Positions 7,468 to 16,803 of a stretch of 64,000 bases of DNA are shown here, one piece after another (position 1 is the first letter of the stretch; every line of letters starts with the position of its first letter). Below the pieces are notes generated by a model, which was not told where the DNA came from, did not search any database, and was given only the letters and a program-made list of their open reading frames with translations. Origin of the DNA: JBCBTD01 sp039818825 (GTDB taxonomy: Bacteria; Pseudomonadota; Alphaproteobacteria; Geminicoccales; Geminicoccaceae); the NCBI GenBank assembly GCA_039818825.1, contig JBCBTD010000020.1, forward strand, positions 1 to 64,000. Reading direction: 5' to 3'. A program made the translations under genes and the position numbers.

Positions 7468-8613
7468 TCAGCCGACGAGTTCGAAGCTCGCGCTGCCGAG
7501 GTCGAGGCCGTTGACCATTAGGTGGACCTCGTGGCTGCCGGGATGATAGGTCCGCGTGGATAGTTGGCGGATCACGATGCGGCGTTCCAGGCTGGCGCTG
7601 CAGCCGGGTTCCAGCCGGCGTGTCGCCAGCTTGAAGACTTTGGACGATCGACGCCCGCCGGCGATTGGGCGATCCAAGCGGTAGTCGATGACCAGGTTGA
7701 TGGGCGACGGTGCTGTCGAGTGGAGCTGCACCTCGATGGTGACCGCCTCACCGAGGCGGACCGTATCCGGTCGAACGGTCAATCGTTTGACGGCGACGGC
7801 ATCGCCGCCGTGGAAGCCCATGAGTTCGAGCGCGCGGGTGTTGCCGGCCTTCACCAAGCCGCGCAGTGCGTGTCGGACGGTGCCGCGGCCGGCGCCGTCG
7901 CTCTGCTCCCACCAACGGGTGGCGACGTCGACGGCGCGGTCGGGGTGGTCTTTGGCGACGTCGTTCAGGTGGTTGGCGACCGAGCGTCGGACGACCGGGT
8001 GCGGGTCGGCATGGAGCCTATCCAGCACGGCGATCCCCGGGCCGGGATCGGCGATCGACGCTGCCAACCGCTCGCCCCACGGCAGCCGCGGGCGCGTGCC
8101 CTCGGAAGCGAGCCGGCGGAGCCGCCAGTCGGCGCCGCCCGCCCAGCGGTCGATGCGCGGCCACGTCCTGTCAGGGAAGCGCGCCAAGAATGGGCGGATT
8201 GCAAACTCGGCGCTGAAGTGGAGCGTCAGTGTCTCCAGCGCGTCGAGGGCCGGCTCGGGATCGTCGGTCCCGTGACGACCGACGACGTCGAGCAACGGCA
8301 TGTAGCGGAACCCGTCCACGCCCTCGATGCCGCCACGGTCGTCGGGTACCGGCAAGCTCTCGAGCACGATCGCGATCGCCTGCTCGAATGGCTCAGGCAA
8401 CCGCTGACGCAGGCAGTCGGCGATGTGGGCCGAGCGTGCTTTCAGGGCGCGCGCGGCGAGATCGGCGTTGGCGGCGGCTTCGAACCCCGGCCGATCGAAG
8501 GGTGGCCACACGGCAGCCACTCTAGCGCTCAGCTCATCGACGACCGTCGCGTCGATCAGGGTTTTCAGCAGCAGCGGGCCGTCAATGGGATCGGTGTTGG
8601 TGTCAGTCGGCAT
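7468..8613 (-). CDS. AlkC-like DNA alkylation repair glycosylase with C-terminal Ig-like domain
   Basis: A 381-residue HEAT-repeat protein. VVRRSVANHLNDVAKDHPD (about 220-240) is the signature of the AlkC/AlkD alkylation-repair fold, which excises positively charged alkyl bases such as 3-methyladenine without base flipping. The last 100 residues (from about VKRLTVRPDTVRLGE) are beta-rich and fit the Ig-like domain described for the AlkC-alpha group. The chosen ATG at 8613 lies 11 bases inside the end of the upstream DUF1194 gene, so the two are co-transcribed and probably coupled. It should protect DNA from methylation damage in the cytoplasm. Confidence 0.82.
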   Translation of the reverse strand: MPTDTNTDPIDGPLLLKTLIDATVVDELSARVAAVWPPFDRPGFEAAANADLAARALKARSAHIADCLRQRLPEPFEQAIAIVLESLPVPDDRGGIEGVDGFRYMPLLDVVGRHGTDDPEPALDALETLTLHFSAEFAIRPFLARFPDRTWPRIDRWAGGADWRLRRLASEGTRPRLPWGERLAASIADPGPGIAVLDRLHADPHPVVRRSVANHLNDVAKDHPDRAVDVATRWWEQSDGAGRGTVRHALRGLVKAGNTRALELMGFHGGDAVAVKRLTVRPDTVRLGEAVTIEVQLHSTAPSPINLVIDYRLDRPIAGGRRSSKVFKLATRRLEPGCSASLERRIVIRQLSTRTYHPGSHEVHLMVNGLDLGSASFELVG

Positions 8614-9361
8614 GGTGCATCGAGCTTGCCGACGCCGCGTAGCGGACGCCGTCGACACCGCGCCGGTCCGCGATTTCCAGCACCAGCTTCTTGCGAACCG
8701 CGTCGGCGAAGCTCGCACGATCGGCGGCGGTGACGACGAACGCGCCCGGCCCGGCGATGATCCGGTCGGCGAACGCGGCTTCGAGATCTCCCGCCGCAGG
8801 ACGGCCGCTGCAGTCGACGTCAGGGCAGAGAATGGCGAGACCGTTGACGACGATGCCCGCTGCTGTGGCGTTGGCTCTGGCCTCGGGCAGCGGCACGCCC
8901 GACCAGCTCCGTGCGCTGTCGGCGGAGATGTCGATCACTTTGCGGAAACCCTCCGGCCCGTCGGTCTCGATCAGCGCTTGCGCCTTGGCGATGGCGCTGC
9001 CGATGGCGTTCCGACCGAAGGCTCGGCGTGGCGCCCGCATCAACGCCTCCCCGAAGGAACGGGCACTGTCGATGCCGTCGATGACCGTCCAGGGCACGAC
9101 GACGTCTTGAGACTCCGCCGCGGCCCACTCCACGTAGGTCAGGGCGATCCGCCCGTCGAGGCCGTCCCCGATAGCCGCCAGCACCTCGGGCGAGAGCAAC
9201 GCCTGGGCATAGCCCTGCCGCTGGAACAACAGCTCCGCCTGATCGATCGACCCGGACGCATCGGCGAGCAGCACCAGCTCGACATCGACGCTTTGTGCCA
9301 GCGCCGGGCGCATCGTCCACGCCGTCAGCAGCAACAGCGCGGCCGCGATCCAGTGCCGCAA
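8603..9361 (-). CDS. DUF1194 protein, secreted von Willebrand A-like
   Basis: A 252-residue protein with a signal peptide (residues 1-22, ending PALAQ) followed by VELVLLADASGSID, a VWA-type MIDAS (DxSxS) metal site, and an otherwise VWA-sized domain. DUF1194 proteins are common in alphaproteobacteria and have no defined function; periplasmic protein binding is likely. It sits between the fasciclin gene (one base gap) and alkC (11-base overlap), forming a three-gene transcription unit of two exported proteins and one repair enzyme. Confidence 0.85.
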   Translation of the reverse strand: MRHWIAAALLLLTAWTMRPALAQSVDVELVLLADASGSIDQAELLFQRQGYAQALLSPEVLAAIGDGLDGRIALTYVEWAAAESQDVVVPWTVIDGIDSARSFGEALMRAPRRAFGRNAIGSAIAKAQALIETDGPEGFRKVIDISADSARSWSGVPLPEARANATAAGIVVNGLAILCPDVDCSGRPAAGDLEAAFADRIIAGPGAFVVTAADRASFADAVRKKLVLEIADRRGVDGVRYAASASSMHHAD

Positions 9362-9362
9362 G

Positions 9363-9869
9363 TCAGAAGTCCGGCGGGATGATCACGTAGTCGATCAGGT
9401 GGACGACGCCGTTGCTCGCCGGGATGTCGGCTTCGAGAATGGTCGAGCCGTTGACCCGGATGAACTTCAGCATTCCCTCGATCGTCAGGGTGTAACCGTC
9501 GAGGGTCGGCACCGTCGCGACTTGGCCGAACATCTTGGACGTCGTCGCCTCGCCGGCGATCACATGGTAGCCCATGACCTTGGTCAAGCGGTCGTGACCC
9601 GCCTTGGTGAAGAGTTGCTGTTGGAAGCTGTCGGGCAAGCGCTCGAAGGCTTGGTCGGTGAATGCGAACACCGTGTACGGTCCGCTCTCGCTCAGCACCT
9701 CACCATAGCGGGTGGCCTGCAGCGCCTTCGCGAACCAATTGAACCGACCGTGGGTTTCGATCCGTTCCACTAGGTTGGCGGCCTGGGCAGCCAACGGAAC
9801 CGAGAAAAGCATCGCACACGCGAGAGCAACCATGCACCAGCGAGTGGCCCGGCCAAGGCGATCCGACAT
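9363..9869 (-). CDS. Secreted fasciclin-domain protein
   Basis: 168 residues: a signal peptide (1-30, ending LAAQAAN) and one FAS1 domain. The conserved blocks are SGPYTVFAFTDQAFERLP (H1 region) and VHLIDYVIIPPDF (H2 region at the C-terminus). FAS1 domains mediate cell-surface or matrix adhesion. It is the first gene of the unit running through the DUF1194 gene and alkC. Confidence 0.92.
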   Translation of the reverse strand: MSDRLGRATRWCMVALACAMLFSVPLAAQAANLVERIETHGRFNWFAKALQATRYGEVLSESGPYTVFAFTDQAFERLPDSFQQQLFTKAGHDRLTKVMGYHVIAGEATTSKMFGQVATVPTLDGYTLTIEGMLKFIRVNGSTILEADIPASNGVVHLIDYVIIPPDF

Positions 9870-9968
9870 CCGTCCTCCCTCGTTCGTTCGCGGCGCGCCT
9901 CGCGAGCCCAGGTCGGCTCGTCAGCCGACCCACGCCGTTGGTGCCGCTCGTCGCGCTCACCGTCAAGG

Positions 9969-10718
9969 ATGACACGCATGCTGGATAGCTTCGTCGCCGA
10001 CGCCAGGGTGGTGGTGATCGGTGCGAGTGGCGGGATCGGCGGAGCTTTCGTCGACGCCTTGAGCGCGGACCCCGGCGTTGGTCGGATCGACGCATGCAGT
10101 CGCCGGCCGCGTGCCTCTGAGGCGTCCAAGGTCCGCCACCACGCGCTCGACCTGGACGACGACGGGTCGTTGGATGCGCTCGACGCAGCTCTCGCGGAGG
10201 GAGGTCCTTTGGACTTGGTGATCGTCGCCACGGGAGCGCTCCACGACGGTGGTGATCTGGTTCCGGAAAAGAGCTGGCGGCAGGTCGAACGCGCCGGCCT
10301 GGAACGGGCATTCGCACTCAACACCATCGGTCCTGCGTTGGTCGCCAAGCGGCTGGTGCCGCGCTTGCGCCGCGACCACAAGGCGGTGTTCGCGGCGGTC
10401 TCGGCGCGGGTTGGCAGCATCGGCGACAACGGCCTTGGCGGCTGGTACGCCTACCGTGCGTCCAAGGCGGCGCTGAACCAGATCATCAGGACGTTCGCCA
10501 TCGAGCTTGCGAGGCGTGCACCCGCCGCAGCATGCATCGGCCTGCATCCGGGGACGGTCGCGACCGACCTGTCGGCGCCCTTTCAGGCCTCGGTGCCCAG
10601 CGGCAAGTTGTTCACGCCGGCCTACGCAGTCGATCGGCTTCTCGGAGTCATCGACGGTGTCGGTCCGGCGGACACCGGTCGCCTCCTGGCGTGGGACGGT
10701 GAGGTCATTCCCTACTGA
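9969..10718 (+). CDS. Short-chain dehydrogenase/reductase (C-factor-like)
   Basis: A 249-residue classical SDR. VVVIGASGGIGGAFVDAL is the TGxxxGxG nucleotide loop (with Gly for the first Thr-Gly). FALNTIGPALV contains the structural Asn, SARVGSIGDN supplies the Ser, and WYAYRASKAALNQ is the YxxxK. The overall pattern and the ending (GVGPADTGRLLAWDGEVIPY) match the CsgA/C-factor-like SDR group. The substrate is unknown. It is monocistronic, divergent from the fasciclin unit and convergent with the RND pump. Confidence 0.85.
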   Translation: MTRMLDSFVADARVVVIGASGGIGGAFVDALSADPGVGRIDACSRRPRASEASKVRHHALDLDDDGSLDALDAALAEGGPLDLVIVATGALHDGGDLVPEKSWRQVERAGLERAFALNTIGPALVAKRLVPRLRRDHKAVFAAVSARVGSIGDNGLGGWYAYRASKAALNQIIRTFAIELARRAPAAACIGLHPGTVATDLSAPFQASVPSGKLFTPAYAVDRLLGVIDGVGPADTGRLLAWDGEVIPY

Positions 10719-10793
10719 GTCGGACCGTTGTCACCTCAGCGGACGCACCAAGCCACCGGGACACGTCGACAACGACCTACGTGCCGGGGCGCT

Positions 10794-13700
10794 TCAGTCG
10801 TCCCCGGCGGAGACCGCGGCGATGCGGGGTTGGCCCTTCACCCGTTCGCGCACCCACTGCAGACACACGTACAGCATGGGAATGAGGAAGATGGCGATGG
10901 TCGAGGCCGCGAGCATTCCGCCGAAGACGCCCGTACCGACGGCCCGACGTGTCGCCGCACCGGCGCCGGTCGCGGTGATCAAGGGCAACAGGCCGAGCAG
11001 GAACGAGAAAGCCGTCATGTAGACGGCGCGAATCCGCAAACGTCCGGCCCGCTTTGCGGCGTCCAGGATGCCAAGCCCATCGGCCCGTTGCTGCATCGCG
11101 AACTCGACGATCAGGATCGCGTTCTTTGCGGCCAACCCGACCAGCAGGACGAGGCCGATCTGGGCGTAGACGTCGTTGGCGAGCCCGGTCACGAGGATGG
11201 CGACCATCGATCCGGCGACGGCGACCACCACCGAAAGCAGCACCGCAACCGGCATCGACCAGCTCTCGTACAGCCCGACGAGAAACAAATAGCCGAAGAC
11301 CACGGCCAGGATGAGGATCTGTGTCGTCTGGCCGGCAGCGAGCTTCTCCTGGAACGCCGTGCCCGTCCACGCGAAGCCCCAGCCTTCTGGCAGGGTCTCG
11401 GCCGATACCTCTTCCATGGTGGCAAGGGCTTGGCCCGAGCTGAAGCCAGGCGCCGCAGCGCCATTGAGGGTGGCACTGCGGAGGTTGTTGTAGCGGATGA
11501 TCGCTTGTGGTCCGACGACCAACACCGACGAAACCAGGCCGGAGAGCGGCACCATCTCGCCGCTCGCGTTGCGGACGTGGATGCGGCCGATGTCGTCGAG
11601 CGAGTCGCGGTCGGCAGCCTCACCCTGGATGTTGACCTGCCAAGTGCGGCCGAAACGGTTGAAGTCGTTGACGTACAGGCTGCCCAAGGTCGCCTGCAAG
11701 GTGGTGAAGATGTCGTTCACCTCCACGCCCAAGGCGCGCGCCTTGTCGCGCTCGACGTCGAGGAAGACCTGAGGGGTGTTGGTCGACCAGGTGGTATAGG
11801 CGAGCCCGATCTCGGGCCTCTCGTTGGCGTTGATGATCAGGCCGCCGAGCACGCCGGCCATCTCGTCCGTCGTCCGGCCACTGCGGTCGAGCAGCTGGTA
11901 CTCGAAGCCGCCGGAATTGCCGAGACCGGAGATGGCGGGGACGTTGAAGACGACGGCCGTCGCACCGGGGATGGTCAGGAGCTGCTGCTGCATCCGCGCG
12001 AGTGCGGCCTGCACCGACATGTCGGCACCCTCGCGCTCGGCGAACGGTTTGAGGCGGCCGATGATGACGCCGGCATTGGACTTCGAGAGGCCGTCGAGGA
12101 TCGAGTAGCCGACGACGGTGAAGACGTCCTCGATCGTCGGGTCCTGTTCGACGATGGCCTCGACTTCCGCGATGATCGCCTCGGTGCGGGTGACCGATGA
12201 CGCTTCGGGGAGCAACACCTCGCCCAGGAACACGCCCTGGTCCTCGTCCGGGAGGAAGCCGGTCGGCGTGGTCTGAAACAAGTAGCCGGTGCCGGCGGCG
12301 AAGACGCCGATCAGCACGAGCGACAGCACAGCCAATCGTACCGTCCGGTCGACGACGAACGCGTAGCCGTTGCAGAGGCCGTCGATCCCGCGCTTGACCC
12401 CGCGCATGATAAGGCCGGGTTTCTGCCCGGGCTTGAGGACCAACGAGCAGAGTGCAGGGCTCAAGGTGAGCGCGTTGAGCGACGAGATGACCACTGCGAA
12501 CGAGATGACGATCGCGAACTGCTGGAACAGCTTACCGACGATGCCGGGGATGAAGCCGACCGGGACGAACACGGCCAGCAGCACCAGGGTGGTGGCGATG
12601 ATCGGCGCCGTAAGCTGCTCCATCGCCTTGATCGTGGCTTCGGCTGGCGGGAGCCCCTCTTCGGCCATGATCCGCTCGACGCCCTCGACGACCACGATCG
12701 CATCGTCGACCACGACCCCGATAGCGAGCACCAACGCCAGCAACGACACGGTGTTCAGGCTGACGCCGAACGCGGCCATCACCGCGAACGTTCCGATCAG
12801 TGACACCGGCACGGCACAGGCCGGGATCAAGGTCGAGCGCCAATTGCCGAGGAACAGAAAGACCACGGCAATCACCAACGCCAACGCCTCGAGCAAGGTC
12901 GTGTAGACCTCGTCGATACTTTGTTTGACGAAGACGGTGGTATCGTAGACGATCTTGTATTCAAGATCCTCCGGAAAACTCGCTGCCAGCTCGTCCATCA
13001 ACGCTTCGGCACCGGCGGCGGTCGCGAGGGCATTGGAACCGGGCGACTGATAGATGGCGAAGCCTGAGCTTTCCGCGCCGTTGAGGCGGGTGAAAGTGTC
13101 GGCCGTGCGGGCTCCCAATTCGACTCGGGCAACATCGCCGACGCGCACCACCGAGCCATCCGGGTTGGCCCTGATGATGATGTTCTCGAACTCGCCGACC
13201 TGCTCCAAACGCCCCTTGGTGGACAGGTTGAATTGCTGGTCGACGTCGTCCGAGATCGGCCGCGCGCCGATCCGCCCAACCGCTGCCTGCACGTTCTGTG
13301 ACTGGATCGCCGCGACCACATCCTGTGGTGTCATGTTCAATGCGGTCAGTCGGTCGGTGAAGTACCAGATCCGCATCGAATAATCTTGCAGGCCGAACAA
13401 CCGCGCGTCGCCCACCCCGTTGATCCGCTTGATCGAGTCGAGAATGTTGATCGTTACGTAGTTGTTCATGAAGAGGGTGTCGTAGGTGCCGTTCGGTGAA
13501 TACAGCACGTAAACCTGAAGCATCGAGGTCGATTGCTTCTCGACCTTGACACCTGTTCGCTGCACTTCTTCTGGCAGCTTCGGGGTGGCAATGGACACCC
13601 GATTTTGCGTGTTCACGGTGTTGAGGTCTGGGTTGGTGCCGACCTCGAAGCTGACGTTCAGGTTGTAGGTGCCGTCATTTCCCGACGTCGACTTCATGTA

Positions 13701-13931
13701 GATCATGTTGTCGACGCCGTTGACTTCGGATTCGATCGGCTGCGCGACGGTGGTCTCGACGACTTCGGCGTTCGCGCCCGCAAACGTGCCGGAAACACGG
13801 ACCTGGGGTGGTACGATGTCGGGGAACTGCTCGACCGGCAGAGCCTGCTGAGCGATGATTCCGGCGAGGGTGATGATGATCGAGATCACCAGCGCCAGCC
13901 GCGGCCGGCGGACGAAGATTGCCGAAAACAC
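10794..13931 (-). CDS. RND efflux pump inner-membrane permease (HAE1/AcrB family)
   Basis: 1045 residues, full length for the family. It begins MFSAIFVRRPRLALVISI, has the usual 12-helix layout with two large periplasmic loops, and keeps the proton-relay aspartates in VVVDDAIVVVEGVERIM (about residue 405). PLIT and ATRRAVGTGVFGGM near the end are also conserved. It exports hydrophobic drugs or related compounds by proton exchange, as a trimer. The adaptor gene lies four bases upstream on the same strand. No TolC-type outer-membrane gene is nearby, so it must borrow one. Confidence 0.95.
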   Translation of the reverse strand: MFSAIFVRRPRLALVISIIITLAGIIAQQALPVEQFPDIVPPQVRVSGTFAGANAEVVETTVAQPIESEVNGVDNMIYMKSTSGNDGTYNLNVSFEVGTNPDLNTVNTQNRVSIATPKLPEEVQRTGVKVEKQSTSMLQVYVLYSPNGTYDTLFMNNYVTINILDSIKRINGVGDARLFGLQDYSMRIWYFTDRLTALNMTPQDVVAAIQSQNVQAAVGRIGARPISDDVDQQFNLSTKGRLEQVGEFENIIIRANPDGSVVRVGDVARVELGARTADTFTRLNGAESSGFAIYQSPGSNALATAAGAEALMDELAASFPEDLEYKIVYDTTVFVKQSIDEVYTTLLEALALVIAVVFLFLGNWRSTLIPACAVPVSLIGTFAVMAAFGVSLNTVSLLALVLAIGVVVDDAIVVVEGVERIMAEEGLPPAEATIKAMEQLTAPIIATTLVLLAVFVPVGFIPGIVGKLFQQFAIVISFAVVISSLNALTLSPALCSLVLKPGQKPGLIMRGVKRGIDGLCNGYAFVVDRTVRLAVLSLVLIGVFAAGTGYLFQTTPTGFLPDEDQGVFLGEVLLPEASSVTRTEAIIAEVEAIVEQDPTIEDVFTVVGYSILDGLSKSNAGVIIGRLKPFAEREGADMSVQAALARMQQQLLTIPGATAVVFNVPAISGLGNSGGFEYQLLDRSGRTTDEMAGVLGGLIINANERPEIGLAYTTWSTNTPQVFLDVERDKARALGVEVNDIFTTLQATLGSLYVNDFNRFGRTWQVNIQGEAADRDSLDDIGRIHVRNASGEMVPLSGLVSSVLVVGPQAIIRYNNLRSATLNGAAAPGFSSGQALATMEEVSAETLPEGWGFAWTGTAFQEKLAAGQTTQILILAVVFGYLFLVGLYESWSMPVAVLLSVVVAVAGSMVAILVTGLANDVYAQIGLVLLVGLAAKNAILIVEFAMQQRADGLGILDAAKRAGRLRIRAVYMTAFSFLLGLLPLITATGAGAATRRAVGTGVFGGMLAASTIAIFLIPMLYVCLQWVRERVKGQPRIAAVSAGDD

Positions 13932-13935
13932 TGCG

Positions 13936-15087
13936 CTAGGCCCCTGCCGGCTCGGCCAGCACCGCCTGCACTTGCATGCCCGGTCGCACCTTCATGAGGC
14001 CGTCGACGATGATGCGGTCACCCTCGTCCAGGCCGGTGCTCACCATGACCTCGCGGCCGATCTGATCGCCGGTGGTGATCCGGCGGACCTCGACCTTGTC
14101 CTCGGCGTCGACGGTCAGGACGAACTGACCGCGCTGGTCGATCTGCACCGTCGACATCGGCACCATCAGCGCTGTCACCGGTTCGTTGCTGAAGACGATC
14201 ACCTCGACGAACTGGTTGTCGATCAAGAGCCCCGTCGGGTTGGGGAACGTGCCGCGGAGCGTCACCGTATCGGTCGTCGCCGAGACCTGGACGTCGGCGA
14301 AATCGAGCTCGCCGTCCTCTTCGTAGAGCTGGTCGTCGCCAAGACGGAGACGCAGCTTGAAACCGTTCTCGGCTCCGGCTTGCGGCACGGCTGCTTGACT
14401 GCGGCGGAACTCGAGCAACGCGCGCTCCGCGACCGTGAAGGTCACGTAGACCGGGTCTTCCTGCACGACGGTCGCGAGGATGCCGGTCTCGGGCCCGACC
14501 AGGTTGCCGACCTTGGCGTTGGCGCGGCCGATGCGGCCGACGATCGGCGTCTTGATCTCGGTGTAGTCGTAGGTGATCTCGGCTTGGCGAAGGCTAGCTT
14601 CTGCCTGCGCTATCGCGGCCTCGGCGGTCAGAGCCGCGGCCCGCCGCTCGTCCACCGTCGCCTGCGGAATGTTGTTGTTCTGCACCAACTGTTCGGCACG
14701 CTGGAGTTGCACCGAGGCGTTCTCGAACTCGGCCTTGGCGGCGTCGACGTTGGCGCGCGCCTGCTGCACTTCGGCGGCGAACGGCTCCTGTTCGATCACG
14801 AACAGGATGTCGCCAGCCTGCACCTGCTGACCATCGGCAAATCGCTGCTCGTCGAGAAAGCCCGTGACGCGCGCTTGGAGATCGACCCGCTGCACGGCCT
14901 CGACGCGGCCGACGAAGTCCGCCGTTGGCGTCACGTCCTTCATACCAACCTGCAGAACCTCCACGGCGGGCAACTCCGCCGGCGTATCCTGAGCGTCCTG
15001 GCCGGCGACCGGCCCCAATGCGAGCAGCATCAACGACAGACCGCCACCCAAGACGGTTGCCGTAGTGCCGTGCAACGCTTTCGTCAC
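13936..15087 (-). CDS. RND efflux periplasmic adaptor (membrane fusion protein)
   Basis: 383 residues from the GTG chosen for its GGAG six bases upstream. The order is a signal segment (LSLMLLALGPVAGQ), the N-terminal barrel/lipoyl half (VEAVQRVDLQARVTGFLDEQ), a coiled-coil hairpin of about 80 residues (QARANVDAAKAEFENASVQL onward), then the second lipoyl half and beta-barrel (PIVGRIGRANAKVGNLV). No lipobox cysteine is seen, unlike AcrA. It joins the permease to an outer-membrane channel and is co-transcribed with it. Confidence 0.93.
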   Translation of the reverse strand: MTKALHGTTATVLGGGLSLMLLALGPVAGQDAQDTPAELPAVEVLQVGMKDVTPTADFVGRVEAVQRVDLQARVTGFLDEQRFADGQQVQAGDILFVIEQEPFAAEVQQARANVDAAKAEFENASVQLQRAEQLVQNNNIPQATVDERRAAALTAEAAIAQAEASLRQAEITYDYTEIKTPIVGRIGRANAKVGNLVGPETGILATVVQEDPVYVTFTVAERALLEFRRSQAAVPQAGAENGFKLRLRLGDDQLYEEDGELDFADVQVSATTDTVTLRGTFPNPTGLLIDNQFVEVIVFSNEPVTALMVPMSTVQIDQRGQFVLTVDAEDKVEVRRITTGDQIGREVMVSTGLDEGDRIIVDGLMKVRPGMQVQAVLAEPAGA

Positions 15088-15570
15088 GTCGTTCTCCGGC
15101 CTGGAGCGCCGCCCGCCACGGGCAACGCCATCATCCGCAGGTTTCGACCAAAGGCCGACGAGCGTCCATCGAGGCTTAAGGACAGGCGCGCCGTGGCGCC
15201 CAGTGCACATCGCTCGCGAGGCCGGAATCCTGGGAATTCCGCGCCGTGCGGTTCACCGTCGTCGATGGTAGCTCGGCAAAGAGGGGACGGTCGTGATTCG
15301 CAAATCGGCGAAAGCGGACGACACCTGCCGCCGCAGCGCTACCGGTTGCGCACAGCAGACGGTGAGCGCGGCGAAACCGGAGCGCCAACAGCGATCGTAC
15401 CGGCGACGTGTGCAGCGTGTCACAGACGCTAGCTGCAGCGTCCGTTCGCTGACGCGGAGCAGGTTCGAGGTCCTTGTGACCGGCGGCTATGTTCGTAGCG
15501 GTGATACGTCGATCATCGCCAAGGCTTCAGCGGTGGCGTCGGAGAGCAGTGCCCATCATCGCAAGAGCGT
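15088..15570. other. Intergenic region, 483 bases, no gene seen
   Basis: This lies upstream of the efflux operon and downstream of the TauE-type gene, both on the minus strand. Reading both strands I find no frame with family similarity and no regulator gene, although pump operons often carry a TetR gene here. It presumably holds the pump promoter; no convincing -35/-10 pair or strong dyad stood out. Confidence 0.5.
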
Positions 15571-16314
15571 TCATTGCAAGCCGCGCCACGCGATGTTCGC
15601 GCCGAGCGCGATCAGCGCGCAGAAGAACACCTTGCGGAAGCGTTGCTCGGAGAGGTGGCGGCGGAAGCGGCGCCCCAACTCCATGCCGGCCAGTGCGGGC
15701 AGGACGGACACGGCGGACAGCGCGACGAGGTCGCGTGGCAGGAGATTGTTGCTGGCCAGGCCGCTCCCGAGCGCGATGCTGAGCACGAAGAAGATGATCC
15801 CAAGCGTTTGGATCAGTTCCTCACGGGGCAAACGCAGCGCCTGGAGGTAGATGATGCCAGGCATCAAGAACGCGCCGACCATGCCGGCCATCACGCCGGC
15901 GACGAATCCGACCAGCGGTGAGAGTAGGGCCTCCAGCCGACCGGGCGCTGGCAGCGGTGGGGCAACCAAGCCATAGGCTCCGTAGAGCACCAGGAGCGTG
16001 CCGAGAAGCAGGCTGAGCTTCCCAGGATCGAGGGCCGCCAGCAGTCCGGTGCCGACGAGAGTGCCGATCGTGGCGGTCAGCAGGAGCGGCCAGAGGCGCC
16101 GGACGATCACTCGAAAGTGACCGCCCGAGAGCGCCTGCCAGGCGTTGGTCACGAAGGTCGGGACGACCGTCAGCGCCACCGCCGGCGCCAAACCGATGCT
16201 CGGCACGAGCAATGCCAGCGTTACGGTGGGAAGGCCGAGGCCCACCGTGCCCTTGACGAAGCCAGCAAAGCCGTAGGCCGCCAAAACGATGCCTACGGCA
16301 TGGAAGTCGGTCAT
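15571..16314 (-). CDS. TauE/SafE family permease
   Basis: A 247-residue membrane protein with about eight hydrophobic segments. GFAGFVKGTVGLGLPTVT near the N-terminus and GFVAGVMAGMVGAFLMPG in the second half are the repeated family motifs. Members export sulfite, sulfoacetate or other organic anions, or import sulfur compounds. It stands alone, and no sulfur-metabolism gene is adjacent, so the substrate is open. Confidence 0.85.
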   Translation of the reverse strand: MTDFHAVGIVLAAYGFAGFVKGTVGLGLPTVTLALLVPSIGLAPAVALTVVPTFVTNAWQALSGGHFRVIVRRLWPLLLTATIGTLVGTGLLAALDPGKLSLLLGTLLVLYGAYGLVAPPLPAPGRLEALLSPLVGFVAGVMAGMVGAFLMPGIIYLQALRLPREELIQTLGIIFFVLSIALGSGLASNNLLPRDLVALSAVSVLPALAGMELGRRFRRHLSEQRFRKVFFCALIALGANIAWRGLQ

Positions 16315-16360
16315 CGGGGAATAGGCACTGCCCGCTGGCGCCGCCTACACCCTGGGCAGC

Positions 16361-16570
16361 TCAGTCGCGCACCTGGAGGTTGGACGCTGCCAACTTCCCT
16401 CCACGACCCTCGACCAGCTCGTAGTCGACCTTCTGGCCTTCCCGTAAGCCGTCGAGCCCGGATCGCTGCACCTCGGTGATGTGGACGAAAGCATCCTTGC
16501 CACCACCGTCAGGCTGGATAAAGCCATAGCCTTTGGTGGTATCGAACCATTTTACCGTACCAGTAGGCAT
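16361..16570 (-). CDS. Cold-shock protein (CspA family), second copy
   Basis: A 69-residue cold-shock domain starting MPTGTVKWFDTTKG, with RNP1 KGYGFIQPD and RNP2 AFVHITEV. It is paralogous to the gene at 5435-5644 but diverged in the second half (VDYELVEGRGGKLAASNL). Its third codon positions look less GC-biased near the start than those of the other copy. It is transcribed away from the secreted hydrolase, across an intergenic region dense in dyads. Confidence 0.95.
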   Translation of the reverse strand: MPTGTVKWFDTTKGYGFIQPDGGGKDAFVHITEVQRSGLDGLREGQKVDYELVEGRGGKLAASNLQVRD

Positions 16571-16689
16571 CTGCGTGTTGTCCTGCTCCGAAAACCAGCA
16601 AGCTTCGGCCCATGGACGACATGGCCATCGGCCCTAGGGATCTGCGATCGGCGTGCTCGCGGGTCCACTGTCTCGACACGTCTGGATTA

Positions 16690-16775
16690 TTGGCGCCAAG
16701 GCCTTTCGGCGCAAGCGTCCGGTGACGCGTCACCCGGCCTAATTGCGCCTCCCGCTGGCCCGACGCTAGGCGTCG
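16690..16775. promoter_or_regulatory. Cluster of dyad-symmetric sites
   Basis: Four inverted repeats in 86 bases between divergent genes: TTGGCGCCAA (16690-16699), AAGGCCTT (16698-16705), the perfect 14-base palindrome GGTGACGCGTCACC (16721-16734) and CGACGCTAGGCGTCG (16761-16775). They lie 28 to 114 bases before the hydrolase ATG and 120 or more before the csp gene. Operator sites for dimeric regulators are likely; no regulator is encoded next door. Confidence 0.45.
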
Positions 16776-16803
16776 AAATGTCTTTCGTCGGCTGAGGATC
16801 ACG

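Noticed and set aside
15293..15850. Plus-strand frame in the region between the efflux operon and TauE-type gene
   Set aside because: Its 3' half is antisense to the TauE-type gene, its 5' half lacks any recognisable motif or ribosome site, and its composition is Arg/Ser-rich.
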